DNA of 64,000 nt from Zoogloea sp. (GTDB lineage: Bacteria > Pseudomonadota > Gammaproteobacteria > Burkholderiales > Rhodocyclaceae): assembly GCA_009026175.1 (NCBI GenBank), contig WBTZ01000005.1:1-64000 (forward strand), in the 5' to 3' direction. Position numbers and translations under genes: made by a program. Shown here piece by piece: positions 37,350-46,028 of the stretch. Under the pieces are notes generated by a model. The model saw only the letters and a program-made list of their open reading frames with translations, did not search any database and was not told where the DNA came from. Every line of letters begins with the position of its first letter. Position 1 is the stretch's first letter.

Positions 37350-38254
37350 ACCTGAAACGCCTCCTCGCCGTCGCCGTCTCCCTGGCCCTGCTCGTCTGGC
37401 TGCTTGCCGACGGACGCTGGCGCGGTGTCGGCGAACTGCTCGGACGCCTTGACGCACCCTCCCTCGGGCTGGCCATGGCGGGTTTCGCCCTGTCCTACTG
37501 TCTGCGCGCCCTGCGTGTCTTCGACGAGTTCCGCGCGCAGGCTGCAGGCCGCTTCGGCGCCTGCCTGCGCATCGTCCTGGTGCACAACGCCATGGTCAAC
37601 GTACTGCCCTTTCGCGGCGGCGAAGCGGCCTTTCCGCTGCTCCTGCGCCAGACCTTCGGCGTGGCCCTGCCCCGCGCGGTGGCGTCGCTGTTCTGGTTCC
37701 GCCTGCAGGACGCCTTCGTGGTGATGGCCCTGGCGGCGCTGGTGTGGCCCGGCCTGCCTGCCGCGCTCAAGGCCGTCGCCGTCATTGGCGTGCTCGGCCT
37801 GGCCTGGTGGCTGCCGCGCTGGGCGCGGGCCCCCCACGACTGGGCCGACGGCAAGCCGCTCACCGCAAAACTCGCCAAGCTGCGCGATGCCTTTGCCGAA
37901 AGCACCACCCACGCCCGCTTCGGCTGGCTGTGGACCATCGCCAACTGGACCGTGAAGTTCGCCGCCCAGGCCTGGCTGCTGTCCGCCCTGCTGCCCGCCA
38001 CGCTGGCCATCGGTGCCACCGGCGCCCTCGGTGCCGAGCTGGCGGCCATCCTGCCACTGCAGGGCGTGGCCGGCTTCGGCACCTACGAAGCCGGGGCCGC
38101 TGCCGCCCTGCTGCCTGGCGGCATCTCCCTCGAAACCGGGCTGCAGGCTGCCCTGGCGCTCCACCTGTTCGTGATCGCCTGCGCCGTCAGTTCCGGCGCC
38201 ATCGCCTGGCTGTTTCCGGTGGCCCGCCGCGACGATGCGAGCGCAAGGCTTTGA
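37346..38254 (+). CDS. Flippase-like UPF0104/LPG-synthase TM protein
   Basis: 302 residues, with about eight predicted membrane helices, of the lysylphosphatidylglycerol_synthase_TM/UPF0104 type (AglD-like). Typical pieces are the LRVFDEFRAQAAG helix region, NVLPFRGGEAAFPLLLRQTFG and the VAGFGTYEAGAAAALLPGG loop near the end. Related proteins are linked to polyprenyl-glycan or glycolipid transport, but the activity is unproven. It overlaps the PAP2 gene by four bases (ATGA), so both are made together, and precedes an ArnC-like glycosyltransferase. Confidence 0.82.
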   Translation: MNLKRLLAVAVSLALLVWLLADGRWRGVGELLGRLDAPSLGLAMAGFALSYCLRALRVFDEFRAQAAGRFGACLRIVLVHNAMVNVLPFRGGEAAFPLLLRQTFGVALPRAVASLFWFRLQDAFVVMALAALVWPGLPAALKAVAVIGVLGLAWWLPRWARAPHDWADGKPLTAKLAKLRDAFAESTTHARFGWLWTIANWTVKFAAQAWLLSALLPATLAIGATGALGAELAAILPLQGVAGFGTYEAGAAAALLPGGISLETGLQAALALHLFVIACAVSSGAIAWLFPVARRDDASARL

Positions 38255-38392
38255 CAGGGCTGCCGCCGGCCAGTCCCCCGCGGGGCGCAAGAAAACTCGG
38301 GGCGGCCCAGCGTTTTCTTGGGAAGCCGACATACAATCCGCCTCGTCCAGAGCCGACGGGGCGCCCACCCGATATTCAGCAAGCACATCACC

Positions 38393-39451
38393 ATGACCGA
38401 CTCCACCAAGCTTTCTCCGCTCCCGCCGGCCCAGCCTGACATTCCGGCCGACCTGCCACCCCATCGTCTCTCGGTGGTGGTCCCCCTCTATAACGAGGAG
38501 GACAACGTGGACCCGCTGCTCGAGCGCATCCACCTAGCCCTCGGCCCCTACCCCTATCCCTGGGAAGTGGTCATCGTCGATGACGGCAGCGCCGACAACA
38601 CCGTGCCCAACCTGGAGAAGGCCGCCAAACGCTACGGCCCGCACGTGCGCATCGTCGCCCTAATGCGCAACTTCAAGCAGACCGCCGCCATGCAGGCCGG
38701 CCTGGATGCGGCCCGCGGCGATGTCATCGTGACCATGGACGGCGACCTGCAGAACGACCCCATCGACATTCCGCGCATGGTCGGCCGCCTGCTGCGTGAA
38801 GACCTGGACCTGGTCGCCGGCTGGCGCAAGAACCGCAAGGACGGCATGATCCTGCGCAAGATCCCGTCCAAGATCGCCAACCGCCTGATCGCCCGGATCA
38901 CCGGCGTACATCTGCAGGACTACGGCTGCTCCCTCAAGGCCTTCCGCGCCAGTGCCATCAAGAACGTGCGGCTGTATGGCGAGATGCACCGCTTCATCCC
39001 GGCCTGGCTGGCCACCGTGACCACGCCGCGCAAGATCGCCCAGGAAGAGGTCACCCACCACGCGCGCATGTTCGGCGAGTCCAAGTACGGCATCTCGCGC
39101 ACCTTCCGGGTGGTGCTCGACCTGATCTTCGTGTACTTCTTCATGCGTTTCCGCACCCGGCCGGGTCACTTCTTCGGTGGCATCGGCATGGGCCTGGGCG
39201 CGCTGGGGGTCCTCATCCTCGGCTACCTGACCGCACTCAAGATCTTCACCGGCGCCTCCATCGGCACCCGACCGATGTTCTTCGGCGGCTTCTTCTTTGT
39301 GATCGCCGGCATCCAGATGGTCACCACCGGCGTGCTGGCCGAGCTGCTCACCCGCGTCTATTTCGAGTCCGGCCAGAGCCAGGCCTATGTCGCCCGCGAC
39401 GTGCCGGCGCTGGACGACGGTGAAGGCTGGCAAGACAAGCCCCCGCGCTGA
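38393..39451 (+). CDS. GT2 polyprenyl-phosphate glycosyltransferase (ArnC/DPM-like)
   Basis: 352 residues. A GT-A domain with SVVVPLYNEEDNV, VIVDDGSADNT and the acidic metal-binding motif MDGDLQNDP is followed by two C-terminal membrane helices (about 265-320), the ArnC/GtrB/DPM1-type layout that moves a sugar from a nucleotide to undecaprenyl phosphate. The ATG at 38393 is chosen because the upstream frame adds only low-complexity residues. It is followed eight bases later by an ArnT-like enzyme that would use its product. Confidence 0.9.
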   Translation: MTDSTKLSPLPPAQPDIPADLPPHRLSVVVPLYNEEDNVDPLLERIHLALGPYPYPWEVVIVDDGSADNTVPNLEKAAKRYGPHVRIVALMRNFKQTAAMQAGLDAARGDVIVTMDGDLQNDPIDIPRMVGRLLREDLDLVAGWRKNRKDGMILRKIPSKIANRLIARITGVHLQDYGCSLKAFRASAIKNVRLYGEMHRFIPAWLATVTTPRKIAQEEVTHHARMFGESKYGISRTFRVVLDLIFVYFFMRFRTRPGHFFGGIGMGLGALGVLILGYLTALKIFTGASIGTRPMFFGGFFFVIAGIQMVTTGVLAELLTRVYFESGQSQAYVARDVPALDDGEGWQDKPPR

Positions 39452-39459
39452 GGCCGTCC

Positions 39460-41049
39460 GTGTCCGGGATCCTCTCCTCCGGCGGCCGCCTGGCCGATAG
39501 CCCGCTCTCCGGCAGCCTCCTCGGCCGCCTGATCCTCGCCCTGCCGCTGCTGGCCTTCCTGCTGCGCCTGGGCGGGGCGCCGCTGTTCGACGTGGACGAG
39601 GGTGCCTTCTCCGAAGCAACCCGCGAGATGTTCGAGCGGGGCGACTTTCTGTTCACCTACCTCAACGGGGCACCGCGCTTCGACAAGCCGATCCTGGTGT
39701 ATTGGTTCCAGGCCCTCGGCTACCTGATCTTCGGCCCCACCGAATGGGCCTTCCGCCTGCCCAGCGCGACGGCCGCCATCGTGTGGAGCTACGCCACCTA
39801 TTTCTTTGCCCGCCGCCGGGTCGGCGAGGATGCGGCCCTGGTGGCCCTGGCGGTGGCCTCCACCGCCCTCGGCCCCTTCGCCATCGGCCGCGCCGCCACC
39901 GCCGACGGACTGCTCAACTGCCTGCTCGCCCTGACCCTCTTCGATGTCTGGCGGCATCTGGAAAGCGGCACCCGCGCACCGCTGTTGCGCGCATTCGTGT
40001 GGATCGGCCTGGGCGCACTCACCAAGGGGCCGGTGGCCCTCATCGTGCCCGGCACGGTGAGCCTGCTCTACTGCGCCAGCCGTGGTGAATGGAAGACCTG
40101 GCTGCGTACTGTCTTCAACCCCCTCGGCCTGCTGATCCTCGTCCTCATCGTCGCCCCCTGGTATGCCTACGCGCTGATGCGCCACGGCCAGGACTTCATC
40201 GACGGCTTCATCATGCGCCACAACGTGCAGCGCTTCTCAGGCTCGCTGGAAGGCCATGGCGGCAGCGCCTTCTATTACCTGATCGCGGTGCCCCTGCTGC
40301 TGTTGCCGTGGAGCGGCCTGTTCTTCTCGGCCCTCGGCCGGCTGCGCAACCAGTGGTCCGACCCGCTGACCCGCTTCCTGTGGATCTGGTTCGCCTTCGT
40401 GCTGGGCTTCTTCTCCCTGTCCGGCACCAAGCTGCCCCACTACGTGCTGTACGGCTGCACGCCCCTGTTCATCCTGATCGGCCTGAAGGCGGCTGGCAGC
40501 GACGGCCCCCGTCGCGTCTGGCCGCACCTGATCGCCCCCGGCCTGCTCTTCCTGCTCTTCCCCCTGCTGCCCAACCTGTTCGACGCCCTGTCGCGCAGCA
40601 CCCTGGGTGACGGCTTCTACCGGGCCCAGCTCGGGCGTGCGCTGGAGGTGGCCGACGCCACCTACATCGCCGCAACCGTGGGCGGACTGGTGCTGTGGAC
40701 CGCCATCGTCTTCTTCCCCCGCCTCGGCGCCGCGCCCAAGCTGCTGGTCACCGCTGCATTGCAGGTCACTCTGCTGGCCGGTGTGGTGGTGCCCTATGCG
40801 GGCGAGCTGGCCCAGGGGCCGGTCAAGGCTGCCGGCCTCAAGGCCCGGGAACTGGGCGAGCCGGTGGTCTTCTGGCGCTTCACCACCGCCCCCAGCTTCA
40901 GCGTGTATCGCCAGGGCGTCACCCTGAAGGGCGACCCGGCCCCCGGCCAGCTGGCCCTCACCCGCATCGACCGCCTGCCGGCCGACGCCGCAGTGGAGCG
41001 GATCTTCACCCAGGGCGGGGTGGCCCTGGTACGGATGCAACAGCCATGA
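39460..41049 (+). CDS. ArnT-like GT39 glycosyltransferase
   Basis: 529 residues, a polytopic GT-C enzyme. The first periplasmic loop holds FDVDEGAFSEATREMFERGDFL and NGAPRFDKPILVYW, the same arrangement as ArnT (E. coli) and PMT enzymes where Asp/Glu residues bind acceptor and donor. A small C-terminal domain follows the last helix. The GTG start at 39460 has GAGG six bases upstream. It overlaps the next gene by four bases. No arnA/arnB-type genes are in the window, so the sugar is unlikely to be L-Ara4N made from a local cluster. Confidence 0.85.
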   Translation: MSGILSSGGRLADSPLSGSLLGRLILALPLLAFLLRLGGAPLFDVDEGAFSEATREMFERGDFLFTYLNGAPRFDKPILVYWFQALGYLIFGPTEWAFRLPSATAAIVWSYATYFFARRRVGEDAALVALAVASTALGPFAIGRAATADGLLNCLLALTLFDVWRHLESGTRAPLLRAFVWIGLGALTKGPVALIVPGTVSLLYCASRGEWKTWLRTVFNPLGLLILVLIVAPWYAYALMRHGQDFIDGFIMRHNVQRFSGSLEGHGGSAFYYLIAVPLLLLPWSGLFFSALGRLRNQWSDPLTRFLWIWFAFVLGFFSLSGTKLPHYVLYGCTPLFILIGLKAAGSDGPRRVWPHLIAPGLLFLLFPLLPNLFDALSRSTLGDGFYRAQLGRALEVADATYIAATVGGLVLWTAIVFFPRLGAAPKLLVTAALQVTLLAGVVVPYAGELAQGPVKAAGLKARELGEPVVFWRFTTAPSFSVYRQGVTLKGDPAPGQLALTRIDRLPADAAVERIFTQGGVALVRMQQP

Positions 41050-42500
41050 CGACAGCGCGCGACCACCTCGGCCCGCTGGCTCTGATCGCCGCGGTGCTGA
41101 CGGTCTATCGCCTGTGGGTGATCAACCACCTCGGCATCGACCTCTACGTGGACGAGGCCTACTACTGGGGCTGGTCCCAGCACCTGGACTGGGGCTACTA
41201 CTCCAAGCCACCGGTCATCGCCGCCCTGATCGCCGCCAGCACGGCCTTGCTCGGCAATGGCCTGATCGCCATCAAGCTGCCCTCCCTGCTGATCTACCCG
41301 GCCACCGCCTTCGCCCTGTACGCCCTGGGCCGGCGCATGTTCTCGGAACAGGTGGGCTTCTGGGCCGGCCTGGCCTTCCTGTCCATGCCCCTGGTGTCGG
41401 CCCTCGGCCTCTTCGTGTCCACCGATGCGCCGCTGCTGCTGTGCTGGACCCTCGCCCTGATCTTCCTGCTGCGCGCCCTCGAAAGGGATGGCTGGGCCGA
41501 TTGGCTGGCCTGCGGCGCCATCATCGGCCTCGGGCTGATGTCCAAGTACACCATGGCCGCCTTCCTGCCCTCGGCCCTGCTGCTGATCGCCCTCGACCCC
41601 CGCCACCGTCGCTGGCTGGTCCGCCCCCAGCCCTGGGTGGCGGTTTTGCTGGCCCTCGCCATCCTGGGCCCCAACCTCTACTGGAACTGGACCCACGATT
41701 TCCCCACCTTCCGCCACACCGCCGAGATCACCCGGGTCGGCCACGGCGAGCGCGGCCTGCACCCCGGCCAGCTGGGTGAGTTCATCGGCGCCCAGTGGCT
41801 GTCCATCGGTCCCGTGCTGGGCATCCTGCTGGGCTGGGCCCTGTTGCGCAGCCGCAGCCTGTGGGCCAGCCCGGCTCCGCGCACCCTGCTGATCTTCATC
41901 CTGCCGCTGCTGGCCCTGGTGAGCCTGCAGGCCCTCACCGGCCGCGCCAACGGCAACTGGGCGGCCCCGATCTTCGTCGCCGCCTGTGTGCTGATCCCGG
42001 CGGTCTTCCTCCCCGGGCGGCGGCGCTGGCTGATCGCCGGAGTGGCCTTCAACCTGCTGGCCTCGACCGCCGCCTATCACTGGCCGGACATCGCCCGCAG
42101 CACGGGCCTGGCCCTCACCGCCAAGAACGACCCTTTCAAGCGGGCCCGGGGCTGGATCAACCTGGCCGACGGCGTCCGCCCCCTGTTCGACAGCCACCCG
42201 GGGAGCGTGCTGGTGACCGAGGACCGGGAGTTGATGGCCCACCTGATCTACCGGCTCGCCCCCCCGGAGTACGCCACCTGGCATCCGTCCGGCACACCGG
42301 TGAGCCACTACGATCTGGTGACCACCCTGGCCGACAAGAAGGGACGCGACGTGATCTTCGTCAGCCGCAAGGCCGAGATTCCGGAGATCAGCGCCCGCTT
42401 CGGCAGCAGCGAAGCCCTCGGCAAGATTGTCGTGCCCATCCACAAGGACTTCCGGCGGGAGGTGTATGTCTTCCTGCTGAGGGACTTCCAGGGGTATTGA
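41046..42500 (+). CDS. GT39 membrane glycosyltransferase
   Basis: 484 residues and about ten membrane segments. The N-terminal loop has LYVDEAYYWGWSQHLDWGYYSKPPVIA, a highly typical GT39/PMT_2 motif with the catalytic Asp-Glu pair. It differs from the preceding ArnT-like enzyme and from the GT39 gene at 17157, so the three are not recent copies. It overlaps the upstream gene by four bases (ATGA) and is the last in the run. A weak hairpin follows the stop. Confidence 0.85.
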   Translation: MTTARDHLGPLALIAAVLTVYRLWVINHLGIDLYVDEAYYWGWSQHLDWGYYSKPPVIAALIAASTALLGNGLIAIKLPSLLIYPATAFALYALGRRMFSEQVGFWAGLAFLSMPLVSALGLFVSTDAPLLLCWTLALIFLLRALERDGWADWLACGAIIGLGLMSKYTMAAFLPSALLLIALDPRHRRWLVRPQPWVAVLLALAILGPNLYWNWTHDFPTFRHTAEITRVGHGERGLHPGQLGEFIGAQWLSIGPVLGILLGWALLRSRSLWASPAPRTLLIFILPLLALVSLQALTGRANGNWAAPIFVAACVLIPAVFLPGRRRWLIAGVAFNLLASTAAYHWPDIARSTGLALTAKNDPFKRARGWINLADGVRPLFDSHPGSVLVTEDRELMAHLIYRLAPPEYATWHPSGTPVSHYDLVTTLADKKGRDVIFVSRKAEIPEISARFGSSEALGKIVVPIHKDFRREVYVFLLRDFQGY

Positions 42501-42520
42501 GGCCTTCTTGTTGAGGCCTC
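42499..42520. terminator. Weak convergent stem-loop
   Basis: GAGGCC (42499-42504) pairs with GGCCTC (42515-42520) across a ten-base loop, between the convergent GT39 and histidine kinase genes. No T-run follows. Confidence 0.3.
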
Positions 42521-42588
42521 GCTGATGTCTTGGTGAGAGCCCAGTCGGCTCGCCGGCCTCATCGACACTGGCAGGACGGACAATCGGC

Positions 42589-43686
42589 TCATGCCCGCCT
42601 CCAGGGCAGGTCGATTGCGGCGCGGTAGCGGCCGGGGGCAATGAAACCGGCAGAAAATTGCCCCTCTTCGCCAAAGCGGGTCCGCAAGCGCTCCGCGACA
42701 TTCCTGAGCCCGACCCCCATTCCCGGCGGCCGCGAGCCTTGAGCATCGGGCAACGGCGCATCGTTCTCCACCCACAGATGCAGGCGCGTGCCATTGCGGT
42801 GCGCATGCAGGGTGATCCCGACCGGGCCGCGCATTGCACCCACACCATGCTTGATGGCGTTCTCGATCAAGGGTTGCAGGATCAGGCTCGGCACCAGCGC
42901 TGCGCGCACCTCGTCGGGCATGTCAATGCTGAACACCAGGCGGTCGGAGAAGCGCTCGCGCTCGATACCCAGGTACTCCTCCTGCAGCGAAAGCTCATCC
43001 TCCAAGGACACATCGTGCATCGGATCGAGCGACAGCGTAGTGCGCAGGAAGGTGGACAGGGACAACACCATGCGCTCGGCCTGAGTGACCGAGCCTTCTT
43101 CGATCAGCCCGGCAATGGAGTTCAGCGTGTTGAACAGGAAGTGCGGGTTCACCTGATAGCGCAGCGCGCGCATCTGCGCTGACAGCGCCTCTTCGCGTAC
43201 GGCCGCCAGGCGCCTCGCACGGTCACTGAGCTCGAAGCCGAACACGAGGGTGATGAGCAGGCATGACCATGCAAAGAACAGCGACGCCCCATAGGCCGTG
43301 TCGTAACCGAATTCCTTCCAGTCGAGGACAGCAACCTGGGGCCACCGATAGACGGCCTCGATCAGATGGCCGAGCGTAGCCCAGGCCGGGGCTGCCGCGA
43401 GAGAAAGAATGAATGAAACCCCGACCAGCAGGGGGAGCGAATTTTCGGACGGGTGCTCCGCAAGCGACCGCTCATGCACGCGGAAGAGCAGCGCCGAGAG
43501 GCCTGCAGTAACGACGGGGCACGAAGCATAGAGCAGCAGCTTGCCCATGCCGGACTCAATCGGACCGGTGCCCGCCAGGCCCCACAGGATGCTCAGGAAT
43601 ATGAACACACCGCCCCAATAGACCAGGCTGAAGCGGGTCGCGGCCTGGCGGAGGCCGCATGTGTCGTCAGATGAATGATTTGTCAC
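42589..43686 (-). CDS. LytS/AlgZ-type sensor histidine kinase
   Basis: 365 residues: about four or five N-terminal membrane helices (to residue ~155), then a His_kinase (PF06580-type) domain with His182 in QVNPHFLFNTLNSI and an HATPase with LILQPLIENAIKHG and GMGVGLRNVAERL. Such kinases normally phosphorylate a LytTR-type response regulator encoded beside them; none is intact here. The GTG start at 43686 overlaps the stop of a 37-codon ORF by four bases (GTGA) and has AGGAGG four bases upstream. It is convergent with the glycosylation cluster. Confidence 0.88.
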   Translation of the reverse strand: MTNHSSDDTCGLRQAATRFSLVYWGGVFIFLSILWGLAGTGPIESGMGKLLLYASCPVVTAGLSALLFRVHERSLAEHPSENSLPLLVGVSFILSLAAAPAWATLGHLIEAVYRWPQVAVLDWKEFGYDTAYGASLFFAWSCLLITLVFGFELSDRARRLAAVREEALSAQMRALRYQVNPHFLFNTLNSIAGLIEEGSVTQAERMVLSLSTFLRTTLSLDPMHDVSLEDELSLQEEYLGIERERFSDRLVFSIDMPDEVRAALVPSLILQPLIENAIKHGVGAMRGPVGITLHAHRNGTRLHLWVENDAPLPDAQGSRPPGMGVGLRNVAERLRTRFGEEGQFSAGFIAPGRYRAAIDLPWRRA

Positions 43687-43796
43687 TGGGCCTCCTGATC
43701 CCGGGCAAGGTGAAGTCCTTGGCTGGCCAGCCGGCGGGCGGACCTGGGCCGGGCGAGCAGACGGTCATCGAAAATACAGACGGAAATCTCCTTCAT
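43683..43796 (-). pseudogene. 37-codon ORF like a response-regulator N-terminus
   Basis: ATG at 43796, with AAGGAGAT just inside the coding start rather than a clear Shine-Dalgarno before it, reads MKEISVCIFDD then RLLARPRSARRLASQG and stops in the GTGA shared with the kinase start. The beginning resembles the receiver-domain start of LytTR regulators (an I-x-DD-x-x-LAR-x-R pattern), the natural partner type of the kinase downstream. It could be a decayed or truncated regulator, a leader peptide for translational coupling, or chance. No further receiver or LytTR sequence is present. Confidence 0.3.
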
Positions 43797-44025
43797 GCCC
43801 GCCCCCGGTGGCATGTGGCTTTCCGATCGCGACGTGACGGCGATCAAGCTGCCGCTCACCCCCCTGGGACAGCCATTGGCAGAATTTCCTGCCGTCCACC
43901 GCCGCGAATTGGCCACCGGCCAGCCAGGGACTGGGACGCCATGCTCAAGAACATTATCTTGGCCGGCATGAGTTTCATGACGGCATTGACAGAAAACTCG
44001 ATGCCGATCGCCCGAGGAAGAAACA

Positions 44026-45231
44026 ATGAAGAAACACCGGCTCCTAATCCCCGTGATCACCGCCTCACTATTGCCGGCAGAGGCGTTCGGCTTTGGCATC
44101 GTCCTGCATTATCAGGGAGACGAAGGTGACCGGGAAGCTTACTTTGCCGACCTCCGCACCATATCCAACCGCAGCTCCGCCGACCAGACAATGGGCCCGA
44201 CGGAGGTCCGGGAAATCGACACCACCGCGGTTTACGAAAGTCCGGACAAGCCGGAATTCGTGCACATGAAGCTTCAATTCGAATGCCCGGCAGCCTTCTC
44301 CATGGACAAAACGACCCATGAATTGAAGAAGAACAACAAGAGAATAAGGGCCGGCGATACGGTGACATTCAGGATTGGCCCCGGCAGTTACAAGCTGCGC
44401 CGCGCCGACTTGCAGCCGGAACCGATCCCCGCCAGCAACTGGAAGACATCCAATGGGCCGATGCTGTCAAAGGCTGGCACCATTGCCTGCAACCATATAG
44501 AGATCGACAAAGCACTCCATGCCGCCATTCGCGGGGAGCGCTTTGATTTTGACGGTTTCGGAAAGCGGATCAGCCAACTCGGCCTGCCTCCCGACATGAT
44601 GCTGACAGGGCAGGCTCTGCCGTCTGAATTCCTGGACTTCTCATGGCAGTTCCTGTGGTGGGAAAAGTATTTTGCGGGCGAGCGCCCCGACCCCAGCGGG
44701 AAATGGAGCAAGCGGCTTTCCAGGGCCGACAAGGAAGCCGGCATCAGGAAGCTGGCAGAGATGCGAGAGCAGGCCCAACCGCAAGTAGAAGCCGCCAAGA
44801 AGAGCCTCATGGAAGGCATCAGGAAGGGTCAGGCGGCCATGGCCGCCAGGGCCCATACCGCCCAGCGTATTGACGGCAAGCCGCTCACCCCCATCGAATC
44901 GAACCTGCTGACCTTATGGAAGGGAAGGCCCGAAAGCGAGGTGGTGAACACCATGGGCAATCCGGAGTTCAACCAGGCCGGTGACAGTCGATATCTGCGC
45001 TACACCAGGTACTGGGAGAAGCCGGGCTTGACCTCCTACGGCATGAATGGCCATGTGATTGCGTCGGAAATAGGGGGCTATGCGGAGTGCTTCGTCGAGT
45101 TCACCACCCGGCAGGACAGCCGCGGCGAATGGCGTGTCGAAGATGTCCTGGTGCGCTCCGATCATGAAGGGGCAGGCTTGGGCAGGACCAAGGACTTGTG
45201 CCAGGACGTCGCCAGCGCGGCGGCACGTTGA
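44026..45231 (+). CDS. Secreted protein of unknown function, SmpA/OmlA-like C-terminus
   Basis: 401 residues with a signal peptide (KKHRLLIPVITASLLPAEAFG). I do not recognise the family of the first ~280 residues, which contain two Cys (ECPAAF and IACNHI) and an amphipathic, Lys/Ala-rich helix (about 225-275). Residues about 290-370 (WKGRPESEVVNTMGNPEF then RYLRYTRYW) resemble the SmpA/OmlA/BamE-like fold of small periplasmic lipoproteins, though there is no lipobox. GAGGAAG lies about six bases before the ATG. The gene looks less GC-rich than its neighbours. A second secreted protein follows 17 bases later, so the two probably work together. Confidence 0.7.
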   Translation: MKKHRLLIPVITASLLPAEAFGFGIVLHYQGDEGDREAYFADLRTISNRSSADQTMGPTEVREIDTTAVYESPDKPEFVHMKLQFECPAAFSMDKTTHELKKNNKRIRAGDTVTFRIGPGSYKLRRADLQPEPIPASNWKTSNGPMLSKAGTIACNHIEIDKALHAAIRGERFDFDGFGKRISQLGLPPDMMLTGQALPSEFLDFSWQFLWWEKYFAGERPDPSGKWSKRLSRADKEAGIRKLAEMREQAQPQVEAAKKSLMEGIRKGQAAMAARAHTAQRIDGKPLTPIESNLLTLWKGRPESEVVNTMGNPEFNQAGDSRYLRYTRYWEKPGLTSYGMNGHVIASEIGGYAECFVEFTTRQDSRGEWRVEDVLVRSDHEGAGLGRTKDLCQDVASAAAR

Positions 45232-45248
45232 TAGGGCGGGAGAAATCC

Positions 45249-45896
45249 ATGAAGAAATGCATCATGACAATAGTGCTGCTCTGCCAGGGCAGCGCCTTTG
45301 CGGCGGGAGAAGAAACGTTCGACGTGCTCGCCGGCGTGATGGACCGCAGCAAGAAGGAATTGAATGCCAGGCGGGAGACGGAAAAAGGGAAGGAAGACTT
45401 CCTGAAATCCAAATACGGCAGATACTACAAGGAAGGCTATTGGCAGTTCTTTCAGGGCAAATCCCAGGCTGCAAAAGGCGAATTCTGTACCGCAATGTTT
45501 TCACGCGAGAACATGCTGGTTTCCATCATGGGACCGGGCGGCAGCTACAGAGGTGCGCTGATGATGCTCGCATCCCTGGATGAGACCTCGACTTTTCCGC
45601 GTTCGACCGGCAAGCTCAAGGTCACCTTGAAGCAAGGCAGTGATGCCCCCGCCACACTGCATGCCCTCAGCCAGCAGATGGGGGACATTCCCGTGATCAC
45701 CTTTGCGGTGCCCACCATCGAAGCGGCGATGGCAGGCATGGAGGACACGCTCAACTTTCATCTGGAGCACGAAGGCAAGACCCTGGGCGACATCGAGTGG
45801 CATTCCGGCTTCAAAGCACGCGACGAGCTGAGGAAGTGCCTGGCCGGCAAGCCCTTCTATGACAAGAATCCGCTCAAGGACAAAGCCGTCAAGTAG
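45249..45896 (+). CDS. Secreted protein of unknown function
   Basis: 215 residues with a clean signal peptide (MKKCIMTIVLLCQGSAFAAG, cleavage after AFA). The mature part starts with a Lys/Glu-rich helix (about 30-55) and has no motif I know. Two Cys remain in the mature chain (EFCTAMF and RKCLAGK) and could form a disulfide. GGGAG sits seven bases before the ATG at 45249; the frame runs upstream but family evidence is lacking there. It lies 17 bases after the preceding secreted protein in the same orientation and shares its base composition. Confidence 0.7.
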   Translation: MKKCIMTIVLLCQGSAFAAGEETFDVLAGVMDRSKKELNARRETEKGKEDFLKSKYGRYYKEGYWQFFQGKSQAAKGEFCTAMFSRENMLVSIMGPGGSYRGALMMLASLDETSTFPRSTGKLKVTLKQGSDAPATLHALSQQMGDIPVITFAVPTIEAAMAGMEDTLNFHLEHEGKTLGDIEWHSGFKARDELRKCLAGKPFYDKNPLKDKAVK

Positions 45897-46028
45897 CAGC
45901 AGGACATCCCGGCGAAGCACCTCGGCCGAACCCACGGAAACGCACGGATACATTCATTTGCCATTCTCTCGCCCCCCCTCCGGACGGCCTCCTATAATCG
46001 TCGGCACCCTTCCTGCCGGACGCCGACG

